Assembly: GCA_033065855.1 (NCBI GenBank)
Contig: JAVXUO010000653.1
Coordinates: forward strand, 62,001-126,000
DNA length: 64,000 bases
Origin: Escallonia rubra
Lineage: Eukaryota; Streptophyta; Magnoliopsida; Escalloniales; Escalloniaceae
Direction: 5' to 3'
Shown piece by piece: positions 1-11,386 of the stretch; the first letter of the stretch is position 1, and the number at the start of each line of letters is the position of its first letter. The notes under the pieces are model-generated. The model searched no databases. It had not been told where the DNA came from and saw nothing but the letters and a program-made list of their open reading frames with translations. The translations under genes and the position numbers were made by a program.

Positions 1-698
1 TCCGGCCTGGAATTTTAAATTTGTAAAATAAACAAGTAATATTTCTTTCCACTTAATCCATAATTTGTTGGAGTACTTGAGCAATATATGTAACACCCCA
101 GAATTTTTTGAAGCGTTAACCAATCAATCAATCAATCAATTCTTAACTATTTAATCATCTCAAATTCGCAAAGAAAATCCCAATAAATATCTCAATCAGA
201 GCTTCTACAGTAACTCAATTTCTCAACTAATTATTCTTAAACGCAAAGACTAGATTAAAATACTAAATTTAGTGAGTTACACACTAATTCCCTCGTAGGG
301 GTTTAAGTAAACAGAATAAATAAATAAAAAATCTAAACAAACTCCATCATCAGGCTCTAACCAATCCAAAAATTTATTGATGGTTAATACCTGTAGAATG
401 GAAATGAAAAAGGGAGTGACCTTTCGAGAGCTCAGTAAGGTCGCTCAAAAATCCAGGAAAACAAATACAAACGATTATCAGATTCACTTCAAAACGAAAA
501 GGGAAGAGATTCAACTCAATCCCTAAAACAGATATAGAGACAAACAAATTTCATTCACACTGAAACAATGCAGATGATATTGAACATGAGTATAATGCAA
601 AGCCACACAGGCAGTGCACAGAAATCACTTAGCAAAGCCACAAAGGCGATGCTCAATAACACTGTGGTTACATATGCATATGAACACTAGCTAGACCC
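1..698. other. AT-rich non-coding sequence with an LTR-like TGTAACACCCC motif
   Basis: No credible ORF is visible. At position 89 the sequence reads TGTAACACCCC, a terminus seen on many plant gypsy LTRs, read either as an LTR start on plus or as an LTR end on minus. No matching second terminus or duplication was found, so this is only a hint of an old LTR. A short AATC repeat lies at 121-140. Confidence 0.3.
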
Positions 699-701
699 TC
701 A

Positions 702-934
702 GGCTGTGTTTGACGCGCATGATATGACCCTGGATAGGATAAAAATAATCCTATCCGGCGTTTGGACACGCACTTAGTCCCCGGATAAGGTCCTTTGGAC
801 TTGTTTTATCCCCCTTGAGTGGGATAAAATAATAGCTGGGGGGGGGGGGGGGGGGTAAAAAATTATTCCAGATCAGTTCGGACTAAAATGAATGGGACCC
901 ACCCCACTTATACATATATATATATATACACGTG

Positions 935-971
<37 letters not shown>

Positions 972-993
972 GTATACACACACACACACACAC

Positions 994-1040
<47 letters not shown>

Positions 1041-1192
1041 AATTGCATATCTGACTTATAATCCGGACTTGGTCCAAACGCTGGATAGGATTTTTTGCTT
1101 ATCCGGTCTTATCCGACGGTATAGCTTGTCCGGCCTTATCTGCCCTTATCATGTCCTTATCCTTATCATTATCCTTGTCGCCAAACGCAGCC
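702..1192. mobile_element. PIF/Harbinger-like MITE, 491 bp, with TCA target duplication
   Basis: The left end reads GGCTGTGTTTGACG. The right end, reverse-complemented, reads GGCTGCGTTTGGCG, giving 12 of 14 matching positions. The trinucleotide TCA lies on both sides (699-701 and 1193-1195), the 3-bp duplication size of PIF/Harbinger elements; the usual target is TWA, so TCA is a mild departure. Subterminal stretches are rich in the words TTATCC and CTTATC. The centre holds an 18-G run (838-855) and TA/CA microsatellite (909-1040). There is no transposase, so it would depend on an element elsewhere. The ORF-like translation over the microsatellite is not a gene. Confidence 0.7.
838..1040. repeat. 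Poly-G run and compound (TA)n/(CA)n microsatellite
   Basis: Eighteen consecutive G occupy 838-855. From 909 to 1040 the sequence is almost purely alternating TA, with a CA block at about 976-996. Both lie inside the MITE at 702-1192. Confidence 0.9.
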
Positions 1193-1195
1193 TCA

Positions 1196-2340
1196 AGGTA
1201 CTAACATCTCCTGACAATAACAGACCATCCTTATATCAACCCTGATACAGACCATCCTTATAACTCCTTAACACACTAACTCATGTCAATATGCAGAGTA
1301 CAATAATCGATGATGCAATGATTTAATCGATGCACAACGAAAACAAATACAGAGCATTGAACAGAATTTCCAAGAAACGTGTCAGGCTCAAAACAGGGTA
1401 TTAATGTCAATCAATGCAATTTCATAACAATTATAACTGAGTCCAACGAAACTTCGATAACAATTTGGAAAGATATTTATGATGTCAAATAGATTAAATA
1501 GGGTTTCAGAAGAAATCCCTTACCTCGATCCAAGTGCTAAAGCTAAAAATACTCTCGATCAAATCCTCGAAGTTAACCTAGGTTGACAAAGTCATTTATC
1601 ATAACACTTATTATACTACTAAATTAAAATATTAATATAATTATCCATAGCGTACCCATTTTTTCTACTCGGACATGATGAAATTCTGAGCGATTTTTCA
1701 CAAGGCCAACCTATCTCGAAATTCGTCACACTCCCCGTGACTCAAAAATACCCCAAAAATGTTTTTATCGTTCATTAAACATTATTTATATCTTAATATA
1801 GCATATGGGATAAGAATATAACTTTTTGAATATTTTTGATTATTTTTGAATTAAAATAATTTCCTTAAATACACTAAAAACCAATAAATTGCCATAATTG
1901 CTTCTAGCTGGAAATAAAGACTCGTAATTTTTTAACAAACCTTAATATATGTATAAAAATTTTAGAAATAAAAATCAGGATTTAAAAGGCGCTAAAACTA
2001 TTTCTTTATTTTTCGTTTTGCTAAAATCCATGTGATACGGAAAATGATAATAAATCAACTCCAAAAATTATCAAACTTTTACTGAGTCTTTCTTATACTA
2101 TAACATCATTTCTCTAATTTTTTAAAAACATTTTCATGGGTTTAAAGCCTTTAAAATATTTTTATAAGTTTGAACTTGCAGAAACTATAACAACTTCCTA
2201 CGATATCTGAAATATATAAAATTTTACCAGAAAATCTATTATAGCCTAAGGCATCTTAGGGTGAAATTTCACACATGAACAATCACTGTACACTACTCTA
2301 TACATGCGTCTCACTTAATGCTAACTCGATACCTTTTATT
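1196..2340. other. AT-rich non-coding stretch
   Basis: I see no ORF, RNA gene or repeat with clear limits. On the minus strand a splice-donor-like GAG/GTAAGG occurs near 1521-1528, but nothing connects it to a coding exon. Confidence 0.5.
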
Positions 2341-3560
2341 GCACAGTTATACATCTTTCTCCCTCATTGAACACATTTAAACACACAACCATACATCACA
2401 CACCTGCTCACACTGTCCCCTCACACACCCACTTCTTCCTTCATCTACACACTCACTCACTCACATATAAACACACAAATATATACACCATTTTCACACC
2501 ACCAGCTTACACTACTCACACATGTACCTGTCTCACACTCATGCACACAACCAACACTCTTTCAACCCATTACTGACCACATCTCTCCATTTCAACTTTA
2601 TTCACAGGTTTAAACTCCCCATCACACGCCCACACTCACTTGTTCACTCTTTCTCTCTATACACATTGCACACACATGCACATCTACACTTAGATACACG
2701 AACACACACACACACACACACACTGTTATATTTATATATATATATACACCACTTCACACGCCCACTGCTTCACTGCAGTGGGTCTCCTTCTTCTTCCATT
2801 AACACATACACACATTGTAGAGCACACAGTTAGTCACTCAGCTGCCTCTTGGCAGCACTACCTTTCTCTTCTCTTTTCACAGACTCACACACACCCTCTC
2901 ATAATTGCCTTTCACCCTCTTGCAAATCATCAGATTTCTATTCATACCCACTGCCTCACGGCAGTGGGTCTATCCTTCTCCCCTCCCTTTCTTTACTCCT
3001 TTAACTCATGCATGTATATATATAGATACACTACACCCATCAGTCTATACACCCAAACAACCAACATTTCCAACACTACCTCATTCAACCCTTTTACCCA
3101 CCTATCAAACCACAAGCACACACTCACATCAAGCATGCACTACCCACGTAAAACACCCAGCTCACTCACTGTATATTCAACATATGCACACATCTCACAC
3201 ATTCAAGAATTAAACCCATTAATCACACCTACAGAACACCAGTTCACAACACCAAAAAAAACACGCAGCAATTCACTCCCGCAACACACACAAATACACC
3301 ACACATGCACAGCTCACGGCCACCATTTCTCACATACCCTGAATTTACACAGGCTCACACTCAAAATACACAGTTTACTCACACACACACGGCTGTTGTT
3401 TTCGGCAGTCTCACTATGCTCCTCACTGCCTTGTTTCTGTCTCTAAATCCCGCAGCCATTCGTACGAACACCATAAACCCCACACAATATACGCACACAT
3501 CCACAAGACACACTCACACCCCTGATTTCCTGCAAGAATTCACGGCCATGGCAGCCTAAA
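2341..3560. repeat. CA/CT-rich low-complexity tract with small perfect hairpins
   Basis: About 1.2 kb is dominated by ACAC, CTCAC and TCTC words. ORFs through it are His/Thr/Ser-rich translations of that composition, not genes. Three short inverted repeats stand out: 2761-2768 with 2775-2782 (CCCACTGC/GCAGTGGG), 2947-2955 with 2960-2968 (CCCACTGCC/GGCAGTGGG) and 2841-2846 with 2851-2856 (GCTGCC/GGCAGC). The first two are followed by similar GTCT...CCTTCT text, so they look like diverged copies of one unit. Confidence 0.6.
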
Positions 3561-3637
3561 TGGTCACCCGTACATCCAACCCCTTATAGCTCCCAGAAGA
3601 CTCACAAATAATTCTATCAACAGCCATGATCTCACGC

Positions 3638-3640
<3 letters not shown>

Positions 3641-3672
<32 letters not shown>

Positions 3673-3818
3673 GCACACACACACACTATACGATCGTTTT
3701 GAGTTTGCGAACTACGGAAATTCCCATATACAACTGGAGAAAACGTTAAGAAGAAAAAGAAACTTACCGGAAAGAAGTTCGCCGGAAATTCCCCTTCAAT
3801 CCCTTCACAGAAGATCCT

Positions 3819-3845
<27 letters not shown>
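3641..3845. repeat. (TA)n(CA)n and (CT)n microsatellites
   Basis: A TA run passes into CA repeats at about 3641-3686, and a CT run occupies about 3820-3844. They sit inside the possible minus-strand leader described at 3766-3927. Confidence 0.85.
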
Positions 3846-3849
<4 letters not shown>

Positions 3850-3927
3850 GCGTGTGGGTGTGTGTGGTTGGCGGCCAGAGATGCTTTGGTTGGCTGCGTA
3901 CTCATAAAGTGTGTGTATATATATAAA
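3766..3927 (-). promoter_or_regulatory. Possible minus-strand promoter and leader exon with splice donor
   Basis: Read on minus, a TATA-like TTTTATATATATAC lies at 3927-3914. It is followed by a pyrimidine/purine-rich leader and then CCG/GTAAGTTTC, a good donor site, at 3767-3766. This resembles the spliced 5' leader of a plant transcript or LTR. No downstream coding exon was found, so the assignment rests on motifs alone. Confidence 0.25.
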
Positions 3928-3960
3928 ACCCTAGTCTGACAGAAAAATAACCTTACTCCT

Positions 3961-4310
3961 CATTTGTCGCTAAAGCTTTTAACTCACACTTATTATTGCG
4001 AAAGTGATTCCATCATAAATTATTTACGATACATAATGTGTTAGGAAAATTATAAATGGTTTGTTAGGCCATCCCGTTTCACAAATCGTCGCTAATAAGT
4101 ACACCGGTACCAAAGAAGTTTAATTGTCGCTGCAAAAGTATACCAATGCTTAAAGGTAATTCATCATTAAAATACAAGTCGACGTTAAATAATGAAATAT
4201 ATTATCGCTAAAAAATTTATATCGACGTTAAGAAAGTTTAAATATGTCGCTAAAGATTGCCGATAAGATTTTCGCTCACAGAAATCTACGCTAAAACTTG
4301 CGTGAGAAAG
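3961..4310. repeat. Decayed CACTA-like subterminal repeats
   Basis: The words GTCGCTAAA, CGACGTTAA and TCGCTAAT recur about every 30-50 bases, the pattern of subterminal repeats in the CACTA elements elsewhere in this window (TTTAGCGACGG). No CACTA terminus is preserved. The gypsy LTR starts directly after GAGAAAG at 4311, so it may have inserted into this old element. Confidence 0.4.
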
Positions 4311-4475
4311 TGTTCACAACCCATCCGGACCGCACCACAGGGCCCGCTAAGGGACCCCTATTGCACGACACGTCACCCGCTTGTTAGTCAAAATTGCTCA
4401 ACATCGTTAGTCAGTCAAAGCGCTTCGTGCCTTGAGCATCCGGACGGCAGTCGAAAGTGCATTTCTCCCCCGAGG

Positions 4476-4640
4476 GGTCGGCCACCCCCCTGAGGAGGGG
4501 TCGGCTACCCCCCCTAAGAAGGGGATCGGCCACCCTCTTTAAAGGGGGGGGGGGGTCGGCCACCCTCCTTAAAAGAGGGTCGGCCACCCTCCTTAAAAGA
4601 GGGTCGGCCACCCTTGTCTTTGGGAGGGGGGGGGGTCCCT
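4476..4640. repeat. Tandem array of about 27-30 bp in the 5' LTR
   Basis: Five to six units built around GGTCGGCCACCCTCCTTAAA are spaced 25-35 bases apart and separated by G or C runs of variable length. The array is private to this LTR; the related solo LTR carries different arrays in the equivalent region. Confidence 0.8.
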
Positions 4641-4799
4641 GCTTTACGCTGCTGACTTCTCGCTCAACACATTCTGCAACGCTCAACCACCATCATCGGT
4701 AGCGCGATGCCTTTTGTCGCCCACACGTCATCGTCGCAACAACCGTCACGCACGGACGCGCATCGTCATCTAGGTACCATTCCGCGACGCTTGTCTCCA

Positions 4800-5050
4800 T
4801 TCCGGCCCTCGCGGCGGGATGTGCTCACAACCCTAAGGCCCTCGCCGGCACAATCAACTGGGGGCTCCGGCCCTCGCCAGCACAATCAACCAACGGGCTT
4901 CGGCCCTCGCGGCGGGATGGGCTCACAACCCTAAGGCCCTCGCCGGCACAGTCAACCGGGGGCTCCGGCCCTCACCAGCACAATCAACCGACGGGCTCCG
5001 GCCCTCGCAGCAGGATGGGCTCACGAGCCCGAAGCCATCACCGGCACAAT
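4800..5050. repeat. GC-rich tandem array in the 5' LTR
   Basis: Units containing CGGGATG, GGCTCACAA and CCCTCGCCGGCACAATCAAC recur at roughly 50-120 base spacing, with partial units between. Composition is strongly GC-rich against the AT-rich surroundings. Confidence 0.7.
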
Positions 5051-5886
5051 CGCACGATAGGCTTACAGGGGCTCCGCTCATAGTGCTCCGGCACGAGGAC
5101 CCCTCGCCACGGACTCTAAGTATTAAGCTGCAAGCATGTCCGCTCATGTTACCATTGATCATCGACACCACCAGGGCAATGACCCCCGGGTCACTCCGGG
5201 ACGGGAGCAGGTCCGCGGAGGGCATCGCGCCTAGGTCGCCTGATAGTTGGCTATAGAGGCAACCCTCGCCGCTGTCAGGATCTCTGCGCATCTCTTGACG
5301 CATCTCGTGGGATTCAGTAAGGGCTTGGACTGGAGGCTGGGGCAACCGCCTACTCTGACCATGCTACCGCGGTGTGGTCAGTCTCCTCAGACGGGCAGAA
5401 GGATGCTGCAAGGGCAGGGCAACACAAACTTGGGGACCGACAGTTCAACGGAGAATCAATACTGTGGGACCCCCTGACGACGTGTCACTCCCGGGGGACG
5501 ACACGTGTCAGCTGATGACACGTGCGCATTTGTGCCTATAAATAGTGGACTTTGGAGCTTATTTGAGGACTTCTATCTCATTTGACATTTTTACTTTCTC
5601 TCTCTAAAACTCATTCTCTCTGGATTCCTAGTGAGAGAAAGACATTTGGACTCCTGTCACCGGACCCTTGACGCTGCACCCTTGACTCGAATTGTTGACT
5701 GCCGGCCCTGTTCGTCGTCACCCTGCCTGCGCGGCGCTGCCAGCCCTCACGACCTGTCTGGGGAGCTTTGCTCTCAGCCCTTACCCCATCCTTATTTTCT
5801 TCCACGTTGCCTACTTAGAAGCTGACTCAGACTGCATCCCTTGTGGCACTTTTACGTGGCAACAAACCCTCTTTCTTTGGCAACAT

Positions 5887-5905
5887 TTGGCGACTCTGCT
5901 AAGGA
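5887..5905 (+). other. Primer-binding site of the Tat element
   Basis: Directly after the LTR end CA at 5885, the text TTGGCGACTCTGCTAAGGA matches the TGGCGACTCTGCT-type site familiar from Tat/Ogre-type elements, which prime from a tRNA other than initiator Met. The exact tRNA was not determined. Confidence 0.6.
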
Positions 5906-5943
5906 GGTGAGCATCGTGTTGCGGTCTGCTTCACCTAAGTGCC

Positions 5944-7327
5944 ATGCTGGTACAACGAAAAGTTACAAGGGCTACCAGCCAGGGCCTTATCCATACCGTA
6001 CGAGAAGGAGACCACTCGGGTGAACAAGAGGGGACTAGTGCTGTATGTCTCCAAGACCATACCGCACCTGACGTGCAGGTTGCAGTCAATGCGGCCATCC
6101 AGCAGTTCACTCCCACTATAGCCAGCATACAGGACTCACAAGCTTCTCTCATGACCGCCATAATGGAAATGCAAAAATCTATACAGGCGATGGCCTCACA
6201 GCGAATTGTTCCACCGGTCCAGCCTGTAGGACCTGGGCCGTCCCCTGACGTCGCCCAGGCCCAGTGCCACGACCACCGCCGCCTCGACCATCCAGACCCC
6301 TAGCGGTAGGACTCATGACATCTTCACTGCTCGTAGCTGACACACTGCGTCCCGTGATGCCACGACACAGACTACAACCGGATCTTGGGCCAGTATTGCA
6401 ACAAGTCCCCTCTACTGTTGCGCTTTAACATGTACCAGTCAGGAGCTCTTCCGAGACTCACGAATCCATTGAGATGGAGCCTAACCCCTACCCGACGGAG
6501 CATCATCAAACGACCGGCCAAGTGGTGGATATGTCTCGTCTGCCCACCCATACCACCCTACACCTACCCGCATCAACACCTGCCATGTATCGTCCTTCCA
6601 CTGCTCCTGCCCACCACGTCGCACCATCAGGGGACTCCGGGGCTCGCGGAGCACCGGCCAACCATCAACCTTTAGTCGGCCAGGAAGAGCCGCTCTCCCA
6701 CCATGTTTCCAAGGCCGACTTTGACGCACTTCTTCGTCGACTGTCACAGCATTCTGCACCCGACTCATCAGACCGATTGACAGGCCACGCGCCGTATGCT
6801 AATGAGATAGCCATCATACCATATCCACTCAAGTACAAGCAACCCACTTTTGTGCTCTTTAATGGACGTGAAGGCAACGCCCGTGAGCATTTAACCAGAT
6901 TCGCCGGTTTGTTAGAGCAATATGGACCGGGCGATAGTTTGAAGGTGAGGGAGTTTCACAAGTCCATCACAGGTTTGGCGTATACTTGGTACCATCAGAT
7001 CCCTGCGGGGACAGTCCATTCATGGAATGAGATGGTCCAACTCTTCTTGGACAAATTCCACTATGAAGCTGAACGCGTCACCATAGTGGACATCGCTGGC
7101 ATTCGCTAGGCCCCCGGCGAAGACTTGACCACTATGTGCACCGTTTTCATCTTAAGTGTCTCGAATGTACAGATTTCAGTAAAGATGAGACATTAGTACC
7201 CATATGCATCAAGAACATGAATGACGTCTACCGGGTGCACCTCGAGAACTTGCAGTTGAAATCATGGGGACACCTCAAAGAGACAGCACGACGTACTTAC
7301 GAAACAGTCGGGCCCGTCAAACCATGA
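5944..7327 (+). pseudogene. Tat-type gag, broken
   Basis: The capsid protein gene of the gypsy element survives in three pieces. The first (5944-6303) is a variable N-terminal part. The second (6474-7109) is proline-rich and then carries the retrotransposon gag domain, with YPLKYKQPTF, the EHLTRFAGLLEQYG helix and WYHQIPAGTVHSWNEM. It stops at IR-TAG where relatives read IRQAPGED, so a CAG-to-TAG change is likely. Then a frameshift leads into 7136-7327, which continues with HRFHLKCLECTDF and ends before any zinc knuckle. No functional capsid could be made. Confidence 0.75.
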
Positions 7328-7668
7328 AGGCCTCACTCGCAGAATGCACTACTGGCCTCAGCAGACACATCCAACACTCAGCGCAACAGCAATAGCACCA
7401 GCACAACAACGTCAATAATTACACTGGCTTTAAGCGTCAGTTCACGGATGGGGACCAACGCTCCAATAAACGGCGACAACATGAGACTCTGCCTGCCTTT
7501 CCATGTGATTTGAATACGGTGAAAGAGCTCTTGACAGAATGGGTTGCTAATGAAAACAACTTCCAATTGCCACATGTGCGGGTCCCCATCACAGACTAAG
7601 AAAGAACCAGGCCCAATTACTGCCCCTTCCACCAGGCCCTTGGCCATCCTCTCAAGAACTCCAATGCA
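7328..7668 (+). other. Gag-protease spacer of the Tat element
   Basis: There is no open frame of note on plus. The stretch corresponds to the Gln/Asn-rich linker between gag and protease in this clade (CAGCAGACACATCC then AACAGCAATAGC), now shifted and stopped. The 89-codon minus-strand ORF over it is a shadow. Confidence 0.4.
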
Positions 7669-8563
7669 TTGCGAGCTATCTTTGTAAGGAAGATCCTGTC
7701 AGGCGACGTACATCTGCGAAAGAACCACGATGTGCGGAAGGACCCGTACCCAAATCATGGCAACAACAACTGCGAGCATCAGGTGCTCATGGTTGTCGTC
7801 CCCAAAGCTTCTGCGGAAATCTCGCCTATGGTCACAACTTGTGTACCTCCTACCCCCCAGCCAGTGTCCTCGGCTGGCCAAATGACGAAGATCAAAGGCT
7901 TCTTTGACGAAACGGGGTTTTCACCCGCGGCATGGACTTATCTCTCGGACTGTTTGATCGAGGTCACCACAGGCCTCGGGCCCGAATGCTTCGCCGCCCA
8001 GGCTGAGCTCAGACATATCCCTTCCACCACATTCATCTTTTCGGACGAGGACTCACCACCAATTGAGCACCATAACCAGTCACTGTACCTTGAGTGCACT
8101 GTTAACGGCACCGACTTCCGCCGCGTCTTGGTAGACTGCGCATCATCATTCTCATCACTTTGCAGCAGGCCAGTATACCACCAAGGAGGATCATCCGTGA
8201 CCCCATCAAAATTACTGCCTTCGGGTAGGGTCCCCAGTCCACCCTTGGCCACATCACTGTCGACCTCATGGTCGGAACTGTCCGTCATGACACTACTTTT
8301 CATGTGATAGACAGCGAATCTTCCTTCCACCTCTTGCTTGGGCGACCTTGGATTCATATCAACAAGGCTGTTCCCTCGACGTACCACCAGTGTGTGAAAC
8401 TGGTGGCCGGTCCTACGGGACATGAGGTAGCAGTAACCATCCCCGTGACCAAGGCCCCTTTTGAATGTGCCGAGTCTTACTTCGCCGAGGCCTCCTTCTT
8501 CACTGAGCTTGCTGCAGATGGTGAGAATGCTACTCACATCCATTCCACCAAACTACCAGATTA
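7669..8563 (+). pseudogene. Tat-type aspartic protease region, frameshifted
   Basis: Two overlapping plus-strand frames (7669-8307 and 8268-8563) together cover the retropepsin. The first carries LECTVNGTDFRRVLVDCASS, where the active-site triad normally reads D-[ST]-G: the Asp is present, but the next residues are C-A. The second frame carries FHLLLGRPWIH and AVPSTYHQ, the conserved C-terminal half of Tat/Athila proteases. A frameshift near 8250 separates the halves. The altered triad plus the frameshift make it inactive. Confidence 0.75.
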
Positions 8564-9041
8564 GGACGAGCTGTGTGGGAACAAGCCCCCCAAGTCCAAG
8601 TCCAAGTCCAAGAAAAGCAACAGAAACAAAGCATCAACCTCGACAGCGCCATCTGTTGTCCCAACCAATTCCCCGCCTTCATCCCCCAAGTCCAAAAAAC
8701 ACAAGTTTGAAGCCAACTTCCAACGCATCATCAAAGACGAAAGAGTGATCTAACAGTTATGACATTGTCTGGGGGGTCCGTCGCCTAACCCTCTCGACCC
8801 CGACCTACCCACGGAGACAGAGTGATGTTGTACGGTCGAGCATTGCCCGCCAAATCCTGAGCTTACCCCGGGCGCTGCACCGCCCTGCTATGAAGACGAC
8901 CCTCAACCGCAGGCCGAAGATCTTGAAGAAATTAACCTGGCTGACCCGGGCGAGGAACCTTGACTGACCTACATTGGCACGAAACTCGCCCCGGGCCGAA
9001 GAGAGGGACTGGTTACCCTCCTCCGCGAATATCGCGACGTA
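8564..9041 (+). other. Protease-RT linker of the Tat element
   Basis: A Lys/Ser-rich stretch (about 8580-8740) is followed by a short acidic segment leading to the RT start. The frame is interrupted by several stops. No separate gene is apparent. Confidence 0.4.
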
Positions 9042-9925
9042 TTGGCATGGAGTTACAACGAAATGCCCGGATTGGATCCTGCCTTGGTGACACACCATCT
9101 CAACATTGCTAACGGGTTCAGCCCTGTTCGACAGCATTCGCGATCCTTCCGCCCCGAACTCAAATTAAAAATCAAGCAAGAGATCGAACGAATTCTACAG
9201 GCTGGCTTTATTGAACCCATCACTCATCCTATCTGGTTGGCCAATGTTGTTCCTGTACAAAAGAAGAGCGGACAGGTCCGCATTTGTATTGACTTCCGCG
9301 ATTTGAATAAAGCGTGCCCTAAAGATAATTTCCACTACCCAATATTGACATGCTTACGAAGGCTGACGCCAAACACGAGACCTTGTCCTTCATGGACGAC
9401 TTCGCCAGCTACAACCAAATTCGAATGAACCCAGACGACTGTGCCAAGACAGCTTTTCGGACCCCAATGGGTAACTTTAGTTGGAAAGTCATGCCCTTCG
9501 GTCTAAAAAATGCGGGTGCTACCTATCAGAGAGCTATGACACCTATCTTCCACGACATGATACACTGTACAGTGGAAGATTATGTTGACGACCTCATTAT
9601 CAAGTCTAAAAAGGAAAGTTAGCATCTTACGGACCTTCGAGCAGTCTTCGACCGGTGTCGCCAGTACAACATGCAGATGAACCCGCTCAAATGTGCCTTT
9701 GGAGTCTCTTTCGGCAAGTTCCTTGGCTTCTTGGTCAGTCGACAGGGTATCGACGTTGACCCCTCCAAAGCCGCCTCTATCCAAGAGATGCCACCCCCTA
9801 AAAGTACCAAGCAGTTAAAAAGCTTCCTCGGTAAGGTTTCTTATCTCCGCAGGTTCATCCCTGCCTTGGCCAAGCTTATCATGCCCTTCCAGCATTTGAC
9901 GCGCAAAAGCACGCCGTGGGATTGA
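9042..9925 (+). pseudogene. Tat-type reverse transcriptase, broken
   Basis: The RT is spread over 9042-9428, 9350-9622 and 9671-9925. Motifs in order: a QAGFIEP and WLANVVPV segment; GQVRICIDFRDLNKACPKDN; FMDDFASYNQI; FRTPMGNFSWKVMPFGLKNAGATYQRAM; and the catalytic YVDD box (VEDYVDDLII) near 9584-9595. The thumb region GFLVSRQGIDVDPSKA and the connection LKSFLGKVSYLRRFIP follow. One frameshift near 9350 and stops at about 9620 and 9923 disable it. The order protease-RT-RNase H-integrase is that of Ty3/gypsy. Confidence 0.88.
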
Positions 9926-9970
9926 GGTGCGCCCCAACAGTAAGCATTTGAACAAATCAAGGCGGTTCTC

Positions 9971-10516
9971 ATGTCACCGCAGACTATGGTTGTGCCACAA
10001 CGAGGTCTACCACTCTTGCTTTACTTAACCTCCACGCCCAGATCCATAGGGGCATTACTTGCTCAAGAAGTGGACGGAGTGGAGCTCCCGGTTTATTATC
10101 TCAGTCGGTCAATCAGGGGACCCGAGGCCAATTATTCTGAACTCGAAAAACATTGCTTCGCCTTGGTCTACGCCTCGTAGAAATTCAGGCACTACTTCTT
10201 GTCACACCAGATTACACTCGTCACCAAGGCTGATCCATTGCGATACATGCTCACGCGCCCTGCCCTGTCTGGCCGACTTACTCGTTGGTTGCTGCTATTG
10301 GCCAAATTCGGCCTATCCATCAAGAATCCTACGGCTTTACGAAGCCAAGCACTCGCGGACCTCTTGGCCTTCTTCCCGCGCGAACAATATAAACCAACCT
10401 CACATCAATTGCCCGGGGAAGAGACGACCCTGATCTCTGACATCGATGAGTTGTGGACGCTCGAGTTCGACGGCTCAGCCACTAGCAAAAGTCCTAATGG
10501 AGCTCCCCTCCGGTAA
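9971..10516 (+). pseudogene. First RNase H domain of the Tat element
   Basis: This directly follows the RT connection. PLLLYLTSTPRSIGALLAQE is the start of the gypsy RNase H fold, followed by PVYYLSRSI, NYSELEKHCFALVYA and the typical TRPALSGRLTRWLLLLAKFGL ending. A stop (YAS-TAG) fits a CAG-to-TAG change. The first catalytic position reads YLTSTP where relatives have an Asp, so the domain is probably dead independently of the stop. Confidence 0.8.
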
Positions 10517-11188
10517 GGGGGTGCCGGCATTGTCCTTCGGAACCTAGAGGGTGTTACCACATCCCTATCCTTCAAGCTTGCATTCCCGGTATCTAACAAT
10601 GAAGCTGAGTACGAGGCCCTCGTCACCGGCCTCATGCTAGCTACCAGCTTGGGGGCTAAGTCGTTATGTATAAAAGGGGACTCGAACTTGATCATGAAGC
10701 AGGCTGACGGAGAATTCGCGGTCAAAGAGCCAGCTTTGGCACCTTATCGTGCCCTGGTACAACACTTGGAGGGACGGCTTGGCCATGTCCCATATGAACA
10801 TCATAACAGGTGCCACATCCGACATGCGGACAGCTTAGCCACAATCACGTCAAAGATAGATATTGACGGTGAACAGCGCATACTAACCATTATCAGAAGG
10901 ACAACACCATGCACAACATTGAATTTAGTCCTAAAGGACATTACGACCGATGATTGGAGGCGGACGATCGTCGACCAACTTAAGGCACCGTCACTCGCTT
11001 CCGTCTCCACCCTCACAGATTTCTTAATGTTGGGAGACGTCTTGTATAGACGATGTCCCGGTGGCACTCTGCCCCGATGTTTGGCCCCAGCAGAAGCAAA
11101 GCACAAGCTGCAAATCAGACATCAAAAGTGTTGTGGTCTCGACGGCCCACCTCTATACCGTCGTCTCCAACGAATGGGCCTCTTTTAG
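10430..11188 (+). pseudogene. Second (archaeal-like) RNase H domain, a Tat-clade hallmark
   Basis: After the first RNase H, WTLEFDGSAT (10453 on) begins a second RNase H. It continues GGAGIVLRNLEG, NNEAEYEALVTGL, CIKGDSNLIMKQ and HIRHADSLA, with the D-E-D residues in place. Dual RNase H domains are characteristic of the Tat lineage of plant gypsy elements and fix this element's classification. A stop near 10515 (PLR-TAA) splits the domain into the tail of one ORF and the ORF 10634-11188. Confidence 0.85.
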
Positions 11189-11386
11189 CCATCCATGGCC
11201 AAAGATGCTTCGGATATACAGCGGGATTGTTCGGAATGCCTATATGCGCCAGATAGTATGGAAGCTCTTGTTGTCAACATCGAGGGTGACTGGCGTTAGC
11301 CTTTCCTCCAATATCTATCCCATGGACTACTACCACCTGACCGCAGCTCGGCACGATCTATCAAGCGCAAGTCGGTCAAGTATTTC

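Larger units (their letters stand above)
4311..5885 (+). mobile_element. 5' LTR of a Ty3/gypsy Tat-type retrotransposon
   Basis: This 1575-bp LTR begins TGTTC and ends GGCAACA, followed immediately by the primer-binding site. It shares its 5' start, the block around 5180-5240 (GGGTCACTCC, then GGGAGCAGG), the TATA region and its 3' end with the solo LTR at 20827-23501, but the two are clearly diverged. TATAAATA at 5537-5544 marks the likely promoter, preceded by paired ACACGTG boxes at about 5493-5523. Inside are an array of GGGTCGGCCACCC units (about 4476-4630) and a second array of CCCTCGCCGGCACA-type units (4800-5050). The bordering five bases on the left are GAAAG. Confidence 0.75.

Noticed and set aside
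2367-3559. Overlapping plus-strand ORFs up to 222 codons
   Set aside because: Translations are His/Thr/Ser repeats produced by CA/CT-rich low-complexity DNA in several frames at once. No domain or codon pattern supports a gene.
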